From the NCBI GenBank assembly GCA_029555085.1, contig JAKPTO010000015.1, forward strand, positions 1 through 38,567: a stretch of 38,567 nt of DNA, written 5' to 3'. Position numbers and translations under genes: made by a program. The notes below the pieces were generated by a model that did no database searches, was not told where the DNA came from, and saw only the letters and a list, made by a program, of their open reading frames with translations. The stretch comes from a bacterium. GTDB lineage: Bacteria; Patescibacteriota; Patescibacteriia; UBA1558; S5-K13. Shown piece by piece: positions 1-8,841 of this stretch. The first letter of the stretch is position 1; the number at the start of each line of letters is the position of its first letter.

Positions 1-129
1 GATGTTAGTATTATTAATAGATACTTATCAAGATACTTAAAATACTATAATGAAGAAAGATTACATCTTGGTATTAATCTAAAAACACCTAGTCAAATGA
101 TTGCTAAGTGTTGCCAAGCTATTGGATAG
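1..129 (+). CDS. IS transposase, C-terminal fragment (DDE/rve type, IS481-like)
   Basis: An open frame enters from the left edge and ends at a TAG stop, giving the last 42 residues of a transposase. The segment YNEERLHLGI followed by KTPSQMI matches the C-terminal end of the integrase-core (rve, DDE) domain in IS481/IS3-type transposases, where a YN..R.H..L...TP signature is usual. The stop codon lies inside the terminal inverted repeat region: the 20-bp repeat at 106-125 recurs inverted at 38437-38456. The first part of the gene is outside the window. The matching 5' end of another copy starts at 38510. The family assignment rests on motif recall; IS3 is the alternative. Confidence 0.8.
   Translation, partial: DVSIINRYLSRYLKYYNEERLHLGINLKTPSQMIAKCCQAIG
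106..125 (+). repeat. Right terminal inverted repeat of IS element
   Basis: The 20 bases at 106-125 are the exact reverse complement of 38437-38456. A shorter imperfect match (ctacgt on one strand) continues outward beyond both copies. The repeat overlaps the last codons of the transposase. It marks the right end of this IS copy; the exact outer boundary and any target-site duplication cannot be fixed without the other ends. Confidence 0.75.
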
Positions 130-187
130 AAGACGTAGTAAAATTACGCTATTTTGAATATATAATAAGTGCTAATTTGTCTATATT

Positions 188-1933
188 TTAAGCTATAAAA
201 CCACCAACTTGTTTATTCCAGAGTCTTTTATATAAGCCATTTTTTAAAAGTAGTTCATTGTGCGATCCTTGTTCTATGATTTTACCATTTCCCATTACTA
301 TAATACGATCCATTTTCATTATAGTTGACAATCTATGAGCTATAACTATTACTGTCTTACCGACCATGAGAGAAGTTAATGCTTTTTGTATCAATTCTTC
401 TGATTGAGAATCCAGGGATGAAGTCGCCTCGTCTAATACTAGAATTGGTGAATTTTTTAATATAGCGCGAGCTATTGCAATTCTTTGTCTTTCACCACCA
501 GACAATTTGATTCCTCTTTCCCCAACATAAGTATCATATTTATCTTGAAGTGTTTCTATAAAATCGTGACAAAATGCAAGTTTTGAGGCCTCTATTACTT
601 CTTCATCTTTTGCTAATTCATTGCCATATCTGATATTTTCCATAAGAGTTCTGTGAAATAGTATTGTATCTTGAGGGACAAAACTTATATTTTTCCACAA
701 ACTGTCTTGTGTAACTTTTGTTATTTTTTGATTATCTATAAATATAGAACCACGCTCAACATCATAATTTCTTAAAAGAAGATTTACTATAGTCGATTTA
801 CCAGCACCACTTGGCCCTATTATTGCAATTTTTTCTTTTGCTTGAATTGTTAAGTTAAAATCATGGATTACATTTCTTGTTTGATTGTAATTAAAGTATA
901 CATTTTTAAATTCTATCTTAGGGCCATGTATTATTAATTCTTTTGCATCCTTTAAATCTGTTATTGCATATGGGGTTTCAAAAATTTCTATCATTTCTTT
1001 TGAATCAGAAATATATTCATAATATCTTCTTATCATTCTTCCAAGACGCCATATTCTCATAAATATATTAAGTACATAGGCCTGAATAAGAACAATATCA
1101 CCTATCGTTAGTATATTTTTCTGCCATAATTTCAGAGCTATGAAAAACAATCCTACTTCAAGGGTTATAATAAGCCCACCATGAATTGCCTCAGCTACAT
1201 TACCTAAATTCCAAGAAAATATTCTTAACTTATGAAGCTCCATATTCTTTTCCTCAAAAGCTAAATTTTCCCTATTATTTGCATTAAAAAGTTTAACACT
1301 AATTTGATTTGTTATAGTATCTGCTAATAATCCAGTAATTTCAGAATCTTTTTTAGTTCTTTTTATATCGTGTTTTAATTTGTAAAAACTAAACAAAATG
1401 TTAATTGTACTGTAAATAATGAGCCAAACTACAACAATAAGCGCCATGTATATATTTTTTCTAAATAATACAATTTCTGCTGCAATAAAAGTCGTGATAA
1501 GTGGTAAAAATTCATACATTGCTAAATCCATAACTCCCTCAAAAGAATGTACAAATTTATTTACTTTTTTAACCAAAGATCCAACAAAATTATTATTAAA
1601 AAAATCTATTGAATGTTTATGAATTGCTTTAAAAGATTTATTTGATAAATCTGCCATTACACGCGACTCTAAATATGAAACAAGAAAAGAACCTATCCTC
1701 CAAAAAATCCAACCTATACAATAAATAAACACGACATTAAATAAAAATCCTGTTAATTTAGCAATGTCTCCATTGCCAACTAGTTCATCAAAAAATTTTT
1801 TGTAATACAAAGGAACAACAACATCTGAAAGAGATGCGATTGGTATGGATATTAAACTCAAAATAAGAGAAATTCTATATTTTTTTACATATTTAAAGTA
1901 AATTTTTAATGGTTTACTTTTTTGTTTATTCAT
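188..1933 (-). CDS. ABC exporter, fused permease/ATPase (MsbA-like)
   Basis: A 581-aa half-transporter that most likely works as a homodimeric exporter in the cytoplasmic membrane. Residues 1-310 are the six-helix ABC exporter membrane domain. The nucleotide-binding domain follows, with Walker A GPSGAGKS at 373-380, signature LSGGE at 477-481, Walker B ILVLDE at 497-502 and the switch histidine in AHRLST at about 533. Substrate is not readable from sequence; MsbA-type lipid, peptide or drug export are all possible. The start codon has no recognisable SD, as for most host genes here. It lies 57 bp downstream of secF; a small hairpin at 1948-1960 in the gap could be a weak secF terminator. Length is normal for the family. 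Confidence 0.93.
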   Translation of the reverse strand: MNKQKSKPLKIYFKYVKKYRISLILSLISIPIASLSDVVVPLYYKKFFDELVGNGDIAKLTGFLFNVVFIYCIGWIFWRIGSFLVSYLESRVMADLSNKSFKAIHKHSIDFFNNNFVGSLVKKVNKFVHSFEGVMDLAMYEFLPLITTFIAAEIVLFRKNIYMALIVVVWLIIYSTINILFSFYKLKHDIKRTKKDSEITGLLADTITNQISVKLFNANNRENLAFEEKNMELHKLRIFSWNLGNVAEAIHGGLIITLEVGLFFIALKLWQKNILTIGDIVLIQAYVLNIFMRIWRLGRMIRRYYEYISDSKEMIEIFETPYAITDLKDAKELIIHGPKIEFKNVYFNYNQTRNVIHDFNLTIQAKEKIAIIGPSGAGKSTIVNLLLRNYDVERGSIFIDNQKITKVTQDSLWKNISFVPQDTILFHRTLMENIRYGNELAKDEEVIEASKLAFCHDFIETLQDKYDTYVGERGIKLSGGERQRIAIARAILKNSPILVLDEATSSLDSQSEELIQKALTSLMVGKTVIVIAHRLSTIMKMDRIIVMGNGKIIEQGSHNELLLKNGLYKRLWNKQVGGFIA

Positions 1934-1990
1934 ATATTTAAAATAGACCAGAATATCCGGCCCATTTATTATAGTAGAAGAATATAATAT

Positions 1991-2992
1991 TTAAGCCCTT
2001 TTTTTAAATTTTAAATCATAAAACATTACTAAAATTGGTGATGCTACAAACACAGATGAATATGTTCCCGCTATAATTCCGAGCATAAGCGCTAGAGTAA
2101 AAAATTTCACAGTTGCTCCACCAAGAAAGAATATTGCAGCAAGAACTATAAATGTCGTAAAAGAAGTATTAAAAGATCTTGGGATGGTTTCATTTATACT
2201 TACATTTACCAATTCTTTAAATGTTAAATTTGTTTTTTTATGTAAATTTTCTCTTATTCTATCAAATGTAACAATTGTATTATTTATAGAATAGCCAAGC
2301 GTTGTAAGAATAGCCGTTATAAAAAGTGCGTCAATCTCAACATTTAAAAATTTTCCAAGTACAGCAAATACTCCGATTATTATTATAATATCATGTGCAA
2401 GCGCCATAAGTGATACTAATCCATATTTCCAGGATTCTACTGGCATTGAAACATGTCTAAATACATATGCTATATATAGCGCTATTGCTATTAAAGCTAA
2501 TATTGTGGCTAAAAGCGATTTATTTTTTAATTCTTTACCAATTATAGGACCTATTGAGTCAAATTTTTGTTCAACTATATTAGTATTTACTGTACCAATA
2601 TTAACTGGAATATCTATAATTTGCCCATCTTGAGTTGTTGCTTGGATTGTTTGGGTTTGCGAATCGTCTCCTGTGCTAAATTTTTCAGCTAATTTTGATA
2701 AAATTTGTTGATGCTTTTCTTCTGTTATGCTAGGCATTTTTATAGAATACTGATTATTTCCCATTGGCTGAATTTGAGCTTGTTCTATTTGCAATTCCTC
2801 AAGTACTTGATTTATTTGGTCAATAGATGGTCTTTCTATATCTTTAAATTCAACAACAAGTATTGATCCTCCAGTAAAATCAGTTCCCAATTTTAATCCA
2901 AACACAGCAATAGCTACAATACTTAAAATTACGAAAATTACGGATACTCCAACGAAGTATTTAGAATTTTTTATTATTTGCAAATTTCTCAT
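1991..2992 (-). CDS. secF: Protein translocase subunit SecF
   Basis: SecF (333 aa) pairs with SecD to drive late steps of Sec-dependent protein export using the proton gradient. The sequence shows an N-terminal membrane helix, then the SecF signature GTDFTGGS at 36-43, a periplasmic-type (external) domain, and a C-terminal bundle of five membrane helices with AILTTLGYSINNTIVTFDR, the conserved SecDF transmembrane motif region. It lies 22 bp downstream of secD, so the two are one transcript. No SD is visible before the ATG. Family membership is secure. Confidence 0.95.
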   Translation of the reverse strand: MRNLQIIKNSKYFVGVSVIFVILSIVAIAVFGLKLGTDFTGGSILVVEFKDIERPSIDQINQVLEELQIEQAQIQPMGNNQYSIKMPSITEEKHQQILSKLAEKFSTGDDSQTQTIQATTQDGQIIDIPVNIGTVNTNIVEQKFDSIGPIIGKELKNKSLLATILALIAIALYIAYVFRHVSMPVESWKYGLVSLMALAHDIIIIIGVFAVLGKFLNVEIDALFITAILTTLGYSINNTIVTFDRIRENLHKKTNLTFKELVNVSINETIPRSFNTSFTTFIVLAAIFFLGGATVKFFTLALMLGIIAGTYSSVFVASPILVMFYDLKFKKRA

Positions 2993-3014
2993 ATTATTTA
3001 TTGTCTAAATTATT

Positions 3015-4655
3015 TTATTGCTTAATTTGTTTTTTTGATACACCAAAAAACCATATATATTTTTCCATTTTATCTCTCACAAACAACATTAAAAATGTTC
3101 TTGTTATGGTTATTGCTGAAAACATTGATAATACAATACCTATACCAAGTGTTATTGCAAATCCCTTTATCATACTAGAACCTAAATACAAAAGTATTAA
3201 ACAAGTAATAAGAGAAGAAACATTTGAATCCCTAATTGATGGCCAGGAACGCTTGAATCCTTCTTGTACCGCGAAAGTTAAATTTTTACCAGCCCTAATT
3301 TCTTCTTTTGTTCTTTCAAGAATTAAAACATTTGCATCTACAGCCATACCAAAAGACACTATGAAACCAGTAATTCCGGATAATGTTAATGTTATTGGCC
3401 ACATTTCAAATATCATACCAATTAGAACTCCATATATTGCAAGAGCAATTACAGATATAAATCCTAAAAATCTATAAGCTAGTATCATAAAAATTGCAAG
3501 AACAATAAGACCATAAAGTCCAGCCATTAAACTTTGATTTAAAGATTCCTTTCCAAGTGTTGCTCCAACTGTTTGCTGACTAACTAATTTTATTGGAACT
3601 GGTAGAGCGCCAGCGTTTAATCTTTGTGATAATTGTTTTGCTTCTGTTATTGTGAAATTTCCAGAAATTACAGCTTGCCCCTGACTGATTTTTTCATTTA
3701 CCATTGGTGCTGTTATTATTTCTCCATCAAGAACTATAGCTACTCTTTTTCCAACATTTCTTTCTGTTATTTCAGTGAAAAGTTGCGCGCCCTCGGTGTT
3801 GAATTCTAAAGCTACTTGAGCTTGTCCTGTTGTATTGTCAAAAGTAACATTTGAAGTTTTGAGATGTTTTCCGGAAAGTTGCGTATTAATCCAGCTTGTA
3901 TCCATAGCAGGATTTTGTTTTAAAAACAATATATGTTGGGATTTAACTTCTCTATCACTGTCAGAACCACGCTCCTCTATTTTTTTGATTATATGATAAC
4001 CAAATTGACTTTCAACAACTTGGTTGTACACTTTTCCATTTTGTAATTTATTAAAAATAACATCGGCATATGTAGGATCTAGCAAATCTTGTTTGTAAAA
4101 ATCAACTATTCCGCCATTATCTTTTGATCCTGGATCCTCTGATAATTCTGAGGCTAATTTTGCAAAATCCTCACCAGCTAAAACTTTTTTTAATGTATCT
4201 TCCGCTTTTGATTTTGCCTGCGAATTCAATTGATCCATTTCTTCTGGAGCGAGTGTTTGCCCTTGTTCTTTAAATTCTAATAATGGAGTTTCTCCTATTT
4301 TTTGTATTGCCTCCTGAACATCAAAAACACCAGCAAGCTCTACTATTATTTTATCATCTCCACTTGTTTGAATAACTGGTTCTGCTACTCCAAATGCATT
4401 AACTCTTCTTTCTATTACATCTCTTGCACCTTCAAGAGCAGAGGCTCTATCAGCTGTTTCTATATTAGAAAAATCAGCTTGGTAAACTAAATGCGCACCG
4501 CCCTGTAAATCAAGCCCTAAAAGAGGTTTAAATTTATTAAAAAAAGAACTTCCAGGGACCCAACTTGGAACATTTGGACATACAACTAAAGTAGCAAAAA
4601 TTGTTAAAATAATTATAAGCAAGAAACTTAATCTTACTTTTGATATCTGCGACAT
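3015..4655 (-). CDS. secD: Protein translocase subunit SecD with parvulin-like insertion
   Basis: SecD (546 aa), partner of SecF in the Sec export motor. It has an N-terminal membrane helix (8-26), the SecD signature GLDLQGGAHLVYQ at 47-59, the P1 external domain with GKRVAIVLDGEIITAP, and a C-terminal membrane bundle. The unusual part is residues about 132-248, placed between the P1 strand ending LLEF and the region beginning SGKHL. It contains DFAKLASELSEDPGS (163-177), NGGIVDF and SQFGYHIIKK (216-225), which are hallmarks of the PpiC/parvulin peptidyl-prolyl isomerase fold. A parvulin-like first strand, VKSQHILFL (237-245), comes after the core instead of before it. Prolyl isomerase activity on emerging proteins is inference. 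It heads the secD-secF unit. Confidence 0.94.
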   Translation of the reverse strand: MSQISKVRLSFLLIIILTIFATLVVCPNVPSWVPGSSFFNKFKPLLGLDLQGGAHLVYQADFSNIETADRASALEGARDVIERRVNAFGVAEPVIQTSGDDKIIVELAGVFDVQEAIQKIGETPLLEFKEQGQTLAPEEMDQLNSQAKSKAEDTLKKVLAGEDFAKLASELSEDPGSKDNGGIVDFYKQDLLDPTYADVIFNKLQNGKVYNQVVESQFGYHIIKKIEERGSDSDREVKSQHILFLKQNPAMDTSWINTQLSGKHLKTSNVTFDNTTGQAQVALEFNTEGAQLFTEITERNVGKRVAIVLDGEIITAPMVNEKISQGQAVISGNFTITEAKQLSQRLNAGALPVPIKLVSQQTVGATLGKESLNQSLMAGLYGLIVLAIFMILAYRFLGFISVIALAIYGVLIGMIFEMWPITLTLSGITGFIVSFGMAVDANVLILERTKEEIRAGKNLTFAVQEGFKRSWPSIRDSNVSSLITCLILLYLGSSMIKGFAITLGIGIVLSMFSAITITRTFLMLFVRDKMEKYIWFFGVSKKQIKQ

Positions 4656-4689
4656 TGTTTTAAATTTATTTGGTTAAGAATTATAATCT

Positions 4690-4718
4690 ATAATAATGTA
4701 ATGATAAAAAAAAGTCAA
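4690..4718 (-). promoter_or_regulatory. Sigma-70-type promoter for secDF
   Basis: Read on the minus strand, TTGACT (4713-4718) is followed by a 17-bp spacer and TATTAT (4690-4695). It ends about 35 bp before the secD start codon. Good match to consensus; activity not shown. Confidence 0.6.
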
Positions 4719-4764
4719 TGATAAATAATCATTAACTATATAATATTAACTATTAAAATAGCTT

Positions 4765-5592
4765 TTATTTATTTAAATTTTTATAAGCGCGTTCCCATGT
4801 TTGAGACATTTTAGAAGATATTACATTATCGTGCTTTTTAAAATGTCCGCATAATTTACAAAATGTATCAAGTTCATCCAGCATTAAATCACTTTTATCT
4901 GGAATTGATTTTCTTCCTTTATTTAATTTAAAAACTCTGTCTATTCCGCCAGCAACAGCACATGGGTAATATCCGTACATATTCAAACCCATTCCGCAAT
5001 ATTTAAGAATTTGACAACCATTTCTAAAGTCCTTATTTTTATATTCATCTAAATCAATGGGCGCAATATTAAAAGAAGAAAATTTATTTACAACTGTTTT
5101 TTTATTTGAATTTATAATAATTACATCCTTTGGAACTTTATTTAATTCCTCTTCTAATATTCCATTTGTAACTAAACATATTTTTGTTTTTCTTGAAAAA
5201 TGATTTTTATAATCTAAAATTAAATTAATGATTTCAAAAATATTGGGATGTACTAATGGTTCTCCGCCAACAAGAGAAATTTTGCGCCATTTTATATTTT
5301 TTTCTATGCTCTGTTTTATAAAATCTTGAATTTGTTCTATTGTCATGGATTCTTCAGTTGGCGCCTGAGTACAAGATCTATTACAATTTGGACAACTTAA
5401 ATTACATTTATATGTTATGTCAATTTCTATTGAATTATTGCTTCTTTTGTATTGAAAACCAAAAATTCGAGTCGCAAGTTTAGAGACTCTGATTGGTCTT
5501 ATAAAATCCAATAAAAAGATCTTCAAATTTGTAAGATTATTTTGAAGTTTTTTGGACAAATGCTTTTTTATGTAAGTTCTGTAAACACTCAT
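4765..5592 (-). CDS. Radical SAM/SPASM-domain protein
   Basis: A 275-aa radical SAM enzyme. The cluster motif CNLSCPNC (CxxxCxxC) near residue 63 binds the 4Fe-4S/SAM centre, and VGGEP is the SAM-binding motif. The C-terminal part holds further cysteines (GCQ, KYCGMG, YPCAV, CKLCGHF) as in SPASM auxiliary-cluster domains. Its coding start overlaps the 3' end of the upstream glycosyltransferase by 56 bp, a long overlap; no better internal ATG exists before the cluster motif, so the start is kept. It is the last gene of a four-gene minus-strand run (radical SAM, GT4, GT4, radical SAM). A role in sugar or peptide modification during polysaccharide synthesis is inferred from context only. Confidence 0.85.
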   Translation of the reverse strand: MSVYRTYIKKHLSKKLQNNLTNLKIFLLDFIRPIRVSKLATRIFGFQYKRSNNSIEIDITYKCNLSCPNCNRSCTQAPTEESMTIEQIQDFIKQSIEKNIKWRKISLVGGEPLVHPNIFEIINLILDYKNHFSRKTKICLVTNGILEEELNKVPKDVIIINSNKKTVVNKFSSFNIAPIDLDEYKNKDFRNGCQILKYCGMGLNMYGYYPCAVAGGIDRVFKLNKGRKSIPDKSDLMLDELDTFCKLCGHFKKHDNVISSKMSQTWERAYKNLNK

Positions 5593-6691
5593 TTTGTTTA
5601 TAAAGTTCTTGTATTTGATTTGCTATTTTATTCCATGAAAAATTTTCCTGTATATATTCTGCTGTTTTTTGTGCTTTTGCTAATGCTGTATCATAATTTT
5701 CAATCATCCATGACATTTTTGTTTTTAATCCTTGTACATCTTTATTTTTAAAACCATAAATCAAACCCTTGTCTATAAAATCTTGATTTGCTTCTATTTC
5801 ACTTGCTATCAATGGAAGTCCATGAGCCATGGCTTCAAGAAAAGAAATTGAAAGTCCTTCATTTTCTGATGGTAAAACATAAGCATATGCATGAGTAAAC
5901 AATGCGTCTAAATTTCCATCCATTTGTGTTCCTGTAAAAATTATATTTTTTTCATTTTCTACCATTTTCATAAGTTCCATTTTATAGTCATCATTATGAA
6001 AAGTATCTCCAACTATTACTAACTGAAAATCTGGATTATTTAATTTTTTGTAAGCATCAATTAAATAGTGAACACCTTTATGTCTGATTAATCTTGTTAC
6101 ATATAGAAAATATTTTTTTGGTTTTATGTTGAGTTTTTCTAATATTTCAGTATTTTCGTTTTTTTCTATACTAAAACCATTTGGAATATAATCGACTTTT
6201 TTTCCATAATCATCTAAGCAATATTTTTGAATGTATTGAGAAACGGCAATTGTTTTGTGTGGAAAATAACAAACAGTCCATTCTCCAATTCTTAACATAA
6301 GTCTTGCAAAAAACCCCCATTTTTGATGAAATCTGTCTAAGCAATGAAATGTTCCAACAACTTTTGCGCGTGAAAAAATTCTTGGAATAAAACTCATAAG
6401 AGATGCTCCAACAGAATGATAGTGAATAACATCATATTTTTGAAACAAAGCATGAATTGTAGAAAAGAGAACATGAGTAATTGTGTCTAAATTTTTTGTT
6501 CTTATACTTGGAATTGAAATCAGTTTTACACCTTTATATTCTTTTAAATTTTTATCAGTATAATAATCTCTTGTATACACAAAAACTTCATGACCTAATT
6601 TTGCCATTTCAACAGCCAAATTCTCAACATGCGCTTCAACGCCACCCTGAGTCATTGGAATTCCTTTTTGTCCTATGTATGCAATTCTCAT
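5537..6691 (-). CDS. Glycosyltransferase family 4 protein
   Basis: A 384-aa GT-B glycosyltransferase. The N-terminus has the glycine-rich loop GQKGIPMTQGGVEAH typical of GT4 enzymes. The C-terminal donor-binding half has YVTRLIRHKG and the EGLSISFLEAMAHG segment with the E-x7-E type nucleotide-sugar motif. It is cytoplasmic or peripheral to the membrane, transferring a sugar from an activated donor. It lies 10 bp downstream of another GT4 gene and overlaps the next radical SAM gene. No SD is visible. Donor and acceptor are not predictable from sequence. Confidence 0.9.
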   Translation of the reverse strand: MRIAYIGQKGIPMTQGGVEAHVENLAVEMAKLGHEVFVYTRDYYTDKNLKEYKGVKLISIPSIRTKNLDTITHVLFSTIHALFQKYDVIHYHSVGASLMSFIPRIFSRAKVVGTFHCLDRFHQKWGFFARLMLRIGEWTVCYFPHKTIAVSQYIQKYCLDDYGKKVDYIPNGFSIEKNENTEILEKLNIKPKKYFLYVTRLIRHKGVHYLIDAYKKLNNPDFQLVIVGDTFHNDDYKMELMKMVENEKNIIFTGTQMDGNLDALFTHAYAYVLPSENEGLSISFLEAMAHGLPLIASEIEANQDFIDKGLIYGFKNKDVQGLKTKMSWMIENYDTALAKAQKTAEYIQENFSWNKIANQIQELYKQNECLQNLHKKAFVQKTSK

Positions 6692-6701
6692 AATCTATTA
6701 T

Positions 6702-7817
6702 TTAATTATTTACTGTTAGCGCATTATTATATACTTTTACTAAATTTTCATAATAATGAGCCGAAGTAAATATATTATTAATATTATTAGTTAATTTATT
6801 ATCATACATTAAATAATTTATTTTGTCAAGAGTATCTTTTGAATTCTTAAAATCGTATATTAACACACTTTTATCTAATTTTGAAAGTTCTGTATTTCCG
6901 CCCAAATTTACGGCTAAAACAGGCCTTTTTAGACAAATTGACTCAATTATTGCCATATTACAGACTTCATCGCACAAACTTGGAACAACTATAAATTTAG
7001 CTTTTTCTATAATTTTAAATAATTGATCCTGTGGTTTATAACCCAATAATTTAATTTTATTTTCAAAATTTAATTTGTGTATTAACTTTTCAATTTTTGA
7101 TCTTTGATCGCCGTCGCCAACAATATAAAACTGAAAATCACCATTTAAATCTTTTAATATTTTTATAAACTCTACCAAACCTTTTTCTTTTGATAATCTT
7201 CCAAAGTATAAAAAATAATCGTCCGTTTGTGAATTTTGTTCTTTGCTGGAAATATTAGTAAAATTATAAATTACATGCAAATTTTTAAATCCGCGAGATT
7301 CTAATTGATTTTTTATAAATTTACTAGGACAAATGAAAGCATCTATATTTTTTTTGAAACTAAAAAATATTTTTCTAAAAATAAATTCCTTTATTAAAAT
7401 AATATTTTTAAAGTGAAAAGGATTCCATCTTTTGTTTCTATTGTAATTCGGACCTATTATTGAATAATCATGAGTTGTCATTACAATTGGAATATTTTTC
7501 TTTTTTATTTCTGAAATTATTGAAAAACTAAGATGAAAATTTATATTATGAATATGACAAATATCAAAAGTTTTATTTTCCAACATTTTTCTAATACATT
7601 TTTTAGCTTCGAAATTGTAAAAATATTTAAATAAATTTTTTGGTTTTTTATCATTATATTCTGGCCAAAAATCTTCATTTCTTAAATTCTTTTCATTTTG
7701 CATACTAAAAACTGTCACCTCATGACCATGTGATTTTAACATTTCTTCAAGCGCCAAAAGATGCACCTCAGCTCCGCCTCTTGCGTAATAATAATTATTT
7801 ATTAAAAGAATTTTCAT
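6702..7817 (-). CDS. Glycosyltransferase family 4 protein
   Basis: A 371-aa GT4-type glycosyltransferase with N-terminal loop NNYYYARGGAEVH and C-terminal FGRLSKEKG and PSLCDEVCNMAIIES. In the last motif the first acidic residue region is kept but the typical EGFG is replaced by DEVC, a common GT4 variant. Its ATG overlaps the upstream radical SAM stop by 4 bp (ATGA), indicating translational coupling. With the neighbouring GT4 it probably builds successive linkages of a surface glycan. Substrate unknown. Confidence 0.88.
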   Translation of the reverse strand: MKILLINNYYYARGGAEVHLLALEEMLKSHGHEVTVFSMQNEKNLRNEDFWPEYNDKKPKNLFKYFYNFEAKKCIRKMLENKTFDICHIHNINFHLSFSIISEIKKKNIPIVMTTHDYSIIGPNYNRNKRWNPFHFKNIILIKEFIFRKIFFSFKKNIDAFICPSKFIKNQLESRGFKNLHVIYNFTNISSKEQNSQTDDYFLYFGRLSKEKGLVEFIKILKDLNGDFQFYIVGDGDQRSKIEKLIHKLNFENKIKLLGYKPQDQLFKIIEKAKFIVVPSLCDEVCNMAIIESICLKRPVLAVNLGGNTELSKLDKSVLIYDFKNSKDTLDKINYLMYDNKLTNNINNIFTSAHYYENLVKVYNNALTVNN

Positions 7818-8755
7818 TTGAATAATAATTTAATTTTTTCTTTTATAATCCAATAAATTACTTTATAAAAATATTTTTTCATAGAACCCCTAGTATTACA
7901 AATACTAAAATGTTCTTGTGTTGTATTTTTATATTTTGAGTTTAGAGAATTAAAATTATCAATATTAGCTATTTTTTCATTTATTAAATTACTTGGATAA
8001 ATGTCTCCTTTGGAGTCAATAAAAGCTGAGAAATTTCCAGAATCTGCAGGTATTAATCTTTTCTTATTTTTTAAATAATATAAAAGTCCGTAGTCAAAAT
8101 ATGCTCTAAGCCATTTTTTCATATTCCAGGATTTCAATTGATCACGCACTATATAATTAATTTGATTTTCTAAGTTTTGATCAAAAAATATATTATTATC
8201 TTGTTTATTAAAATATATTTCAGAATTTTGAACAGATGACATTGAAAATTCAACACCTAATTTTTTTGAAAAATCGTAAACAGTTTTTAGTTCGTTTTTG
8301 TTGTTGTTTGAAATTGTAAATGCAATTCCAATATTTTTTATTTTATTTTCTTTCAATTCTTTTATTGTTTGAATAGCATTTTCAAAAGATTTTTCTACTC
8401 CTCTTATTTCATTATGTATTTTTTCTGTTCCATCTATTGAAATTCTAATACCAATATTTTTGTCAATAAAAACTAGCTTTTTCATTAAACTCACAATTTG
8501 ATTTGTTAAAAGTCCATTGCTTGAAATAATTATATTTGAATTGGGATTATTTTTTTTCAAAATTTTAACAATATCGCACAAATCACTTCTTAAAAATGGC
8601 TCGCCACCAGATAAATTTATATATTTTAAATTATGTAATTTTTCAAATTTTTCCAAACTTAAATCAACTGGATTTTCTGTTTTCCATATATTACACATTG
8701 CGCATTTTAAATTGCATTTTTCAGTTATTGCTATAACTAAACTTTTTATTGACAT
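7814..8755 (-). CDS. Radical SAM protein with degenerate C-terminal SPASM-like region
   Basis: A 313-aa radical SAM protein when started at the ATG at 8753-8755. Motifs are CNLKCAMC (CxxxCxxC) and NLSGGEP for SAM binding, then the strand/helix pattern of the radical SAM barrel. The C-terminal part resembles a SPASM domain (AFIDSKGDIYPS), but the cysteine normally after YP is serine and only one later cysteine (SICNTRG) remains, so an auxiliary cluster is doubtful. The frame is open up to an ATG at 8848, which would add a 31-aa hydrophobic leader and overlap the divergent gene by 7 bp; I prefer the shorter start because it begins just before the conserved domain and leaves room for divergent promoters. 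It ends with TGA, showing UGA is a stop here. Confidence 0.82.
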   Translation of the reverse strand: MSIKSLVIAITEKCNLKCAMCNIWKTENPVDLSLEKFEKLHNLKYINLSGGEPFLRSDLCDIVKILKKNNPNSNIIISSNGLLTNQIVSLMKKLVFIDKNIGIRISIDGTEKIHNEIRGVEKSFENAIQTIKELKENKIKNIGIAFTISNNNKNELKTVYDFSKKLGVEFSMSSVQNSEIYFNKQDNNIFFDQNLENQINYIVRDQLKSWNMKKWLRAYFDYGLLYYLKNKKRLIPADSGNFSAFIDSKGDIYPSNLINEKIANIDNFNSLNSKYKNTTQEHFSICNTRGSMKKYFYKVIYWIIKEKIKLLFK

Positions 8756-8841
8756 ATTTGTATAAAACTTGATTTTTTTAACAATATATGTTAAAAATAA
8801 TATTAATAATAATGTATAAATTGTAGCATATTTATCAATAA

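Noticed and set aside
3001-3477. 158-codon plus-strand frame opposite secD
   Set aside because: It mirrors the conserved SecD membrane region on the other strand, and has no SD, promoter or recognisable product.
7814-7817. UGA recoded as glycine
   Set aside because: TGA ends the radical SAM gene at the overlap with the next ATG, at the expected protein length.
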